Origin: DATLFQ01 sp035540915
GTDB lineage: Bacteria; Actinomycetota; Acidimicrobiia; Acidimicrobiales; GCA-2861595
Assembly (NCBI GenBank): GCA_035540915.1
Contig: DATLFQ010000106.1
Span: forward strand, 1 to 15,323
Reading direction: 5' to 3'
Length of the DNA: 15,323 bases
Shown here: in pieces, positions 13,316 through 15,323 of the stretch
How the letters are laid out: the number at the start of each line of letters is the position of its first letter
How positions within the stretch are numbered: the stretch's first letter is position 1
Position numbers and translations under genes: made by a program
The notes under the pieces: model-generated
What the model was told of the DNA's origin: nothing
Databases searched by the model: none
The model's input: the letters and a program-made list of their open reading frames with translations, nothing else

Positions 13316-14131
13316 GTGAGCCTGCCGGTGCCCACCTCGCTGTCGCCCTCCCGGGTGTCGTCGTTCAAGGACTGCGCCCTGGCGTTCCGGTTCTCGGCCA
13401 TCGAGCGCCTGCCGGAACCGCCGTCGCCGTGGGCTTCGAAGGGCACGCTGGTCCACGCCGCCCTCGAGGGGCTCTTCGCCGAGGTTCCGCCGGCCGAGCG
13501 GTCGGTCGACGCCGGCTTGGCGCAGCTGGACCGGGCCTGGGACCACCTCAGGGGCACGCCGGACTTCGTGGACCTGGGGCTGGACGGCCCGGCCCAGGTC
13601 GCGCTGGTCGAAGAGGCGGCCGGCCTGGTCCGCAACTACTTCCGCCTGGAGGACCCCCGGTCGGTGCGAGCCATCGGCCTGGAGCTCAAGCTGGAGGCGC
13701 GGCTCGGCCGGCTGCGACTGCGCGGGGTGATCGACCGGCTGGACCTGGACGACGACGGGCGGCTGGTGGTCACCGACTACAAGACCGGCCGGGCACCCGG
13801 CCAGGCCTACGAGAACGGCCGCCTGGGTGGCGTCCACTTCTACGCCTTCCTGTGCGAGCAGCTGTTCGGGCAGCGCCCGGTCCGCGTGCAGCTGCTCCAC
13901 CTCGCCGAGCCGGTGGCCATCTGCAGCGTGCCTTCCGAGCAGTCCGTGCGCGGGTTCCAGGGCCGGACGGCGGCCATCTGGGCGGCGGTGGAACGGGCCT
14001 GTGCCCGGGAGGACTTCCGGCCTCGTCCCTCGGCGCTGTGCGGCTACTGCGCCTTCAAGGCCTGGTGCCCCGCCTTCGGCGGCGACCCCGCCCTGGCCGG
14101 GACCGAGCGCGTGGCCGTGCCGGCGGGTTGA
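13316..14131 (+). CDS. RecB-family PD-(D/E)XK nuclease with Fe-S cysteines
   Basis: This 271-aa stand-alone nuclease resembles the C-terminal domain of AddB/RecB and Cas4 (PDDEXK_1). It starts LSPSRVSSFKDCALAF with Cys20, then GTLVHAALE with the family His47. The active-site core is GLELKLEARLG (Glu123), GVIDRLD (Asp140) and VVTDYKTG (Asp154, Lys156). The C-terminal CGYCAFKAWC (Cys242, 245, 251), together with Cys20, matches the four-cysteine iron-sulfur staple of AddB and Cas4. It would cut or resect single-stranded DNA ends, probably with a helicase partner, but none is in the window. No cas1, cas2 or repeat array is nearby, so a CRISPR role is not supported. The GTG start appears leaderless, and the stop overlaps the next gene. 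Confidence 0.88.
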   Translation: MSLPVPTSLSPSRVSSFKDCALAFRFSAIERLPEPPSPWASKGTLVHAALEGLFAEVPPAERSVDAGLAQLDRAWDHLRGTPDFVDLGLDGPAQVALVEEAAGLVRNYFRLEDPRSVRAIGLELKLEARLGRLRLRGVIDRLDLDDDGRLVVTDYKTGRAPGQAYENGRLGGVHFYAFLCEQLFGQRPVRVQLLHLAEPVAICSVPSEQSVRGFQGRTAAIWAAVERACAREDFRPRPSALCGYCAFKAWCPAFGGDPALAGTERVAVPAG

Positions 14132-14703
14132 CGCTCCTCGGCACCCGCCCAGCCGACCTGCGCCGGGCCGTCGCCCGCTTCGACGCCGGGGCCGACAAGG
14201 CGCTCCAGCGCCTGCGCGGCCACCCGGTGGCCGACCGTGTGTTCTACGGCGCCTCGGCGGTGGCGGACCACAGTCTCGTCTGGTTGATGCTGGGCGCCCT
14301 GCGGGGCCTGCGGTCCGAGCACGACTGGGGCGCCGCTGTCCGGGTCGGGACCGGGGTGTTCGTCGAGTCGGCCGTGGTCAACCTCGGCATCAAGTCGATG
14401 TTCCGCCGGACCCGGCCGCCGTGGGACGTCGACCGCCCGCTACGCCTGCGCAGGCCGCTGACGAGCTCGTTCCCGAGCGGCCACGCCACCTCGGCGTTCT
14501 GCTGTGCCGGCCTGCTGGCAGACGACGACCCGCTGTGGCCGGCCTACTACGCGCTGGCCGTGCTGATCGCCACCAGCCGCGTGTACGTCCGGGTCCACCA
14601 TGCCTCCGACATCGTGGCCGGCGTCGCCATCGGCGCGGTCCTCGGCCGTGTGGGTCGCGCGGTGGCGCCGCTGCCGCCCCGGCCGACCGGCCTGCTCGGC
14701 TGA
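14128..14703 (+). CDS. PAP2-family membrane phosphatase
   Basis: This 191-aa integral membrane protein of the PAP2 / phosphatidic-acid phosphatase type 2 superfamily carries all three signature motifs. They are KSMFRRTRP (89-97, the KX6RP motif), PSGH (116-119) and SRVYVRVHHASD (150-161, the SRX5HX3D motif with His157 and Asp161). About four hydrophobic segments lie near residues 45-60, 72-88, 122-130 plus 138-150, and 162-175. It would remove phosphate from a lipid phosphate such as phosphatidic acid or a polyprenyl diphosphate; the specificity cannot be read from sequence. A rare TTG start at 14128-14130 overlaps the RecB-like TGA as TTGA. No ATG or GTG exists in frame near it, so this start is the best available and implies coupled translation. 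Confidence 0.82.
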   Translation: MTLLGTRPADLRRAVARFDAGADKALQRLRGHPVADRVFYGASAVADHSLVWLMLGALRGLRSEHDWGAAVRVGTGVFVESAVVNLGIKSMFRRTRPPWDVDRPLRLRRPLTSSFPSGHATSAFCCAGLLADDDPLWPAYYALAVLIATSRVYVRVHHASDIVAGVAIGAVLGRVGRAVAPLPPRPTGLLG

Positions 14704-14706
14704 GGA

Positions 14707-14730
14707 GCCGGCGTCCAGGGGCCCGCCGGC
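14707..14730. terminator. Possible GC-rich hairpin between convergent genes
   Basis: GCCGGCG (14707-14713) and CGCCGGC (14724-14730) form a perfect 7-bp stem with a 10-nt loop. It fills the 28-bp gap between the convergent PAP2 and small membrane protein genes. There is no U tract on either strand, so it would be a non-classical terminator at best, of a kind common in high-GC actinobacteria. Confidence 0.4.
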
Positions 14731-14731
14731 C

Positions 14732-15070
14732 CTAGCCCTCGTAGAGCTCGGTGACGTCCTCGTCGTTGAACAGGGCCCGCTCGATGCGGCTCTGGGGGGC
14801 GAGAACCGAGGCCATGCCCATCAGCAGGAACAGCCCGCCACTGATGGCCCCGGTCGCCACCCGGCTGCCGCTGCGCCGGCTGCAGGCCGCGTCCTCCCGC
14901 CCGATGAGGAACCCCTCGGTGGCCCGCTCCTTGGGCTCGCCACCCTTGAGCGGCGCCTCGCACTCCAGGCCACCGGCTGCCTTGAAGGGAAGCATCATGA
15001 AGCCGAGAGCCGCCATCAGCGAGATGACGATCACCAGAACTACGCCGATGCCCTGTTGGCGTGCTGTCAT
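14732..15070 (-). CDS. Small two-TM membrane protein of unknown function
   Basis: This 112-aa protein is not recognised. It has two clear hydrophobic segments, residues about 7-27 (IGVVLVIVISLMAALGFMML) and about 72-91 (ATGAISGGLFLLMGMASVL). They are separated by a hydrophilic loop of ~45 residues with two cysteines (Cys37, Cys63). If both segments span the membrane with the ends inside, the loop is outside and the cysteines could form a disulfide. The C-terminal tail is acidic (NDEDVTELYEG). G/C third-position bias and the absence of a better frame support it as real. There is no strong Shine-Dalgarno before the ATG. It is divergent from the partial gene at the right edge and convergent with the PAP2 gene. 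Confidence 0.65.
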   Translation of the reverse strand: MTARQQGIGVVLVIVISLMAALGFMMLPFKAAGGLECEAPLKGGEPKERATEGFLIGREDAACSRRSGSRVATGAISGGLFLLMGMASVLAPQSRIERALFNDEDVTELYEG

Positions 15071-15121
15071 CGAGCCACCGTCACCCTTCCCGGAGTTCCA
15101 CGGCCAGGCCGTCCACGGCCC

Positions 15122-15146
15122 GGTCCGATGGACCAGTCATCGGACC
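15122..15146. repeat. Perfect 9-bp inverted repeat in a divergent spacer
   Basis: GGTCCGATG (15122-15130) is followed after 7 nt by its exact complement CATCGGACC (15138-15146). Just to the left, ACGGCC-A-GGCCGT (15100-15112) is a second perfect palindrome. The 205-bp spacer they sit in holds no gene that I can support and no clear TAnnnT promoter. Either repeat could be a repressor operator or an RNA hairpin in a 5' leader. Confidence 0.5.
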
Positions 15147-15275
15147 AGATCGTGGCACGCCGGGCCGCTTCCGGAAAAACCGGCGGGCGCCGACCCTGCT
15201 GCCCTCTGTGTCCACGACCGGTGAGACACCTTCGACATCCACCTTGTGAGCACGAGGGCGTTGGAGGATCCACCG

Positions 15276-15323
15276 ATGACGACGACCGCCTCTGCACCCG
15301 ACCCGGGGCAGACTTCCTCCCAT
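15276..15323 (+). CDS. Start of a gene running off the right edge (unknown)
   Basis: ATG at 15276 opens a frame that stays open for 16 codons to the window end, beginning MTTTASAPDPGQTSS. GGAGG at 15263-15267 lies 8 nt upstream, one of the best Shine-Dalgarno placements in the window. That makes this a real start, although it is too short for an automated call. The Thr/Ser/Pro-rich beginning is a soluble or disordered leader and does not identify the product. It is divergent from the small membrane protein gene. Confidence 0.6.
   Translation, partial: MTTTASAPDPGQTSSH

Noticed and set aside
12316..14130. Upstream extension of the PAP2 reading frame, open back to 12316.
   Set aside because: The frame overlaps the hydrolase and RecB-like genes out of frame and encodes Arg/Pro/Gly-rich nonsense. 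Only the part after the TTG at 14128 shows PAP2 motifs.
13316..14131. Cas4, and hence a CRISPR locus.
   Set aside because: The nuclease shares the RecB/Cas4 fold and cysteines, but there is no repeat array and no cas1 or cas2 in the window.
15168..15183. Short CCGG-AAAAA-CCGG hairpin as a terminator or operator.
   Set aside because: The stem is only 4 bp and there is no T run, so it is not distinguishable from chance.
15081..15323. An 80-codon minus-strand frame open to the right edge.
   Set aside because: Its translation is Arg/Gly-rich with no motif, and it lies antisense to a well-supported plus-strand start with a GGAGG site.

Overview
The window reads as a stretch of chromosome from a high-GC actinobacterium. 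I favour a lineage near Acidimicrobiia, but that is inference. The signs are very strong G/C third positions, many GTG starts, 4-bp start/stop overlaps, a HemD-winged-helix nitrate regulator and a LigC-type ATP-dependent ligase. I saw no rRNA, tRNA, insertion sequence, CRISPR array or phage gene. No gene-free stretch exceeds 300 bases; the two longest are the divergent regions at 4190-4393 and 15071-15275.

Region 1 (1-4189, minus strand) is anion uptake. A three-gene nitrate/nitrite-type ABC importer (Tat-exported lipoprotein, permease, ATPase) is joined by ATGA overlaps. After an 83-bp gap comes a PstS-like phosphate-binding lipoprotein, then the start of a PstC-like permease that runs off the left edge. 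Divergent from the nitrate operon (4394-5194, plus) is a regulator of the NnaR type, a HemD-like domain fused to a winged helix. About half of its HemD-like domain is missing, in frame. The spacer between them holds pentamers on an 11-bp period that look like GlnR-box elements.

Region 2 (5198-7578, minus) is the most interesting part. It encodes a 520-residue cysteine-rich radical SAM enzyme of the MJ0619/tetraether-lipid-synthase family, translationally coupled (GTGA) to a class I SAM methyltransferase with its own cysteine cluster. The pair has a good Shine-Dalgarno site and a possible promoter of its own.

Region 3 (7657-11484, minus) is a tight mixed operon. In transcription order it holds an RsbW-like anti-sigma/ATPase, 4-alpha-glucanotransferase, LigC-type ATP-dependent DNA ligase and a small NTF2/SnoaL-like protein.

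Region 4 (11541-14703, plus) holds a DUF72 protein, an alpha/beta hydrolase, a stand-alone RecB-family nuclease with an iron-sulfur cysteine set, and a PAP2 phosphatase. They form two start/stop-coupled pairs, each led by a GTG start 6-9 nt after TACCCT, which suggests leaderless transcripts.

Region 5 (14732-15323) holds a small two-TM membrane protein on the minus strand, a spacer with a perfect 9-bp inverted repeat, and the first 16 codons of a plus-strand gene that leaves the window.
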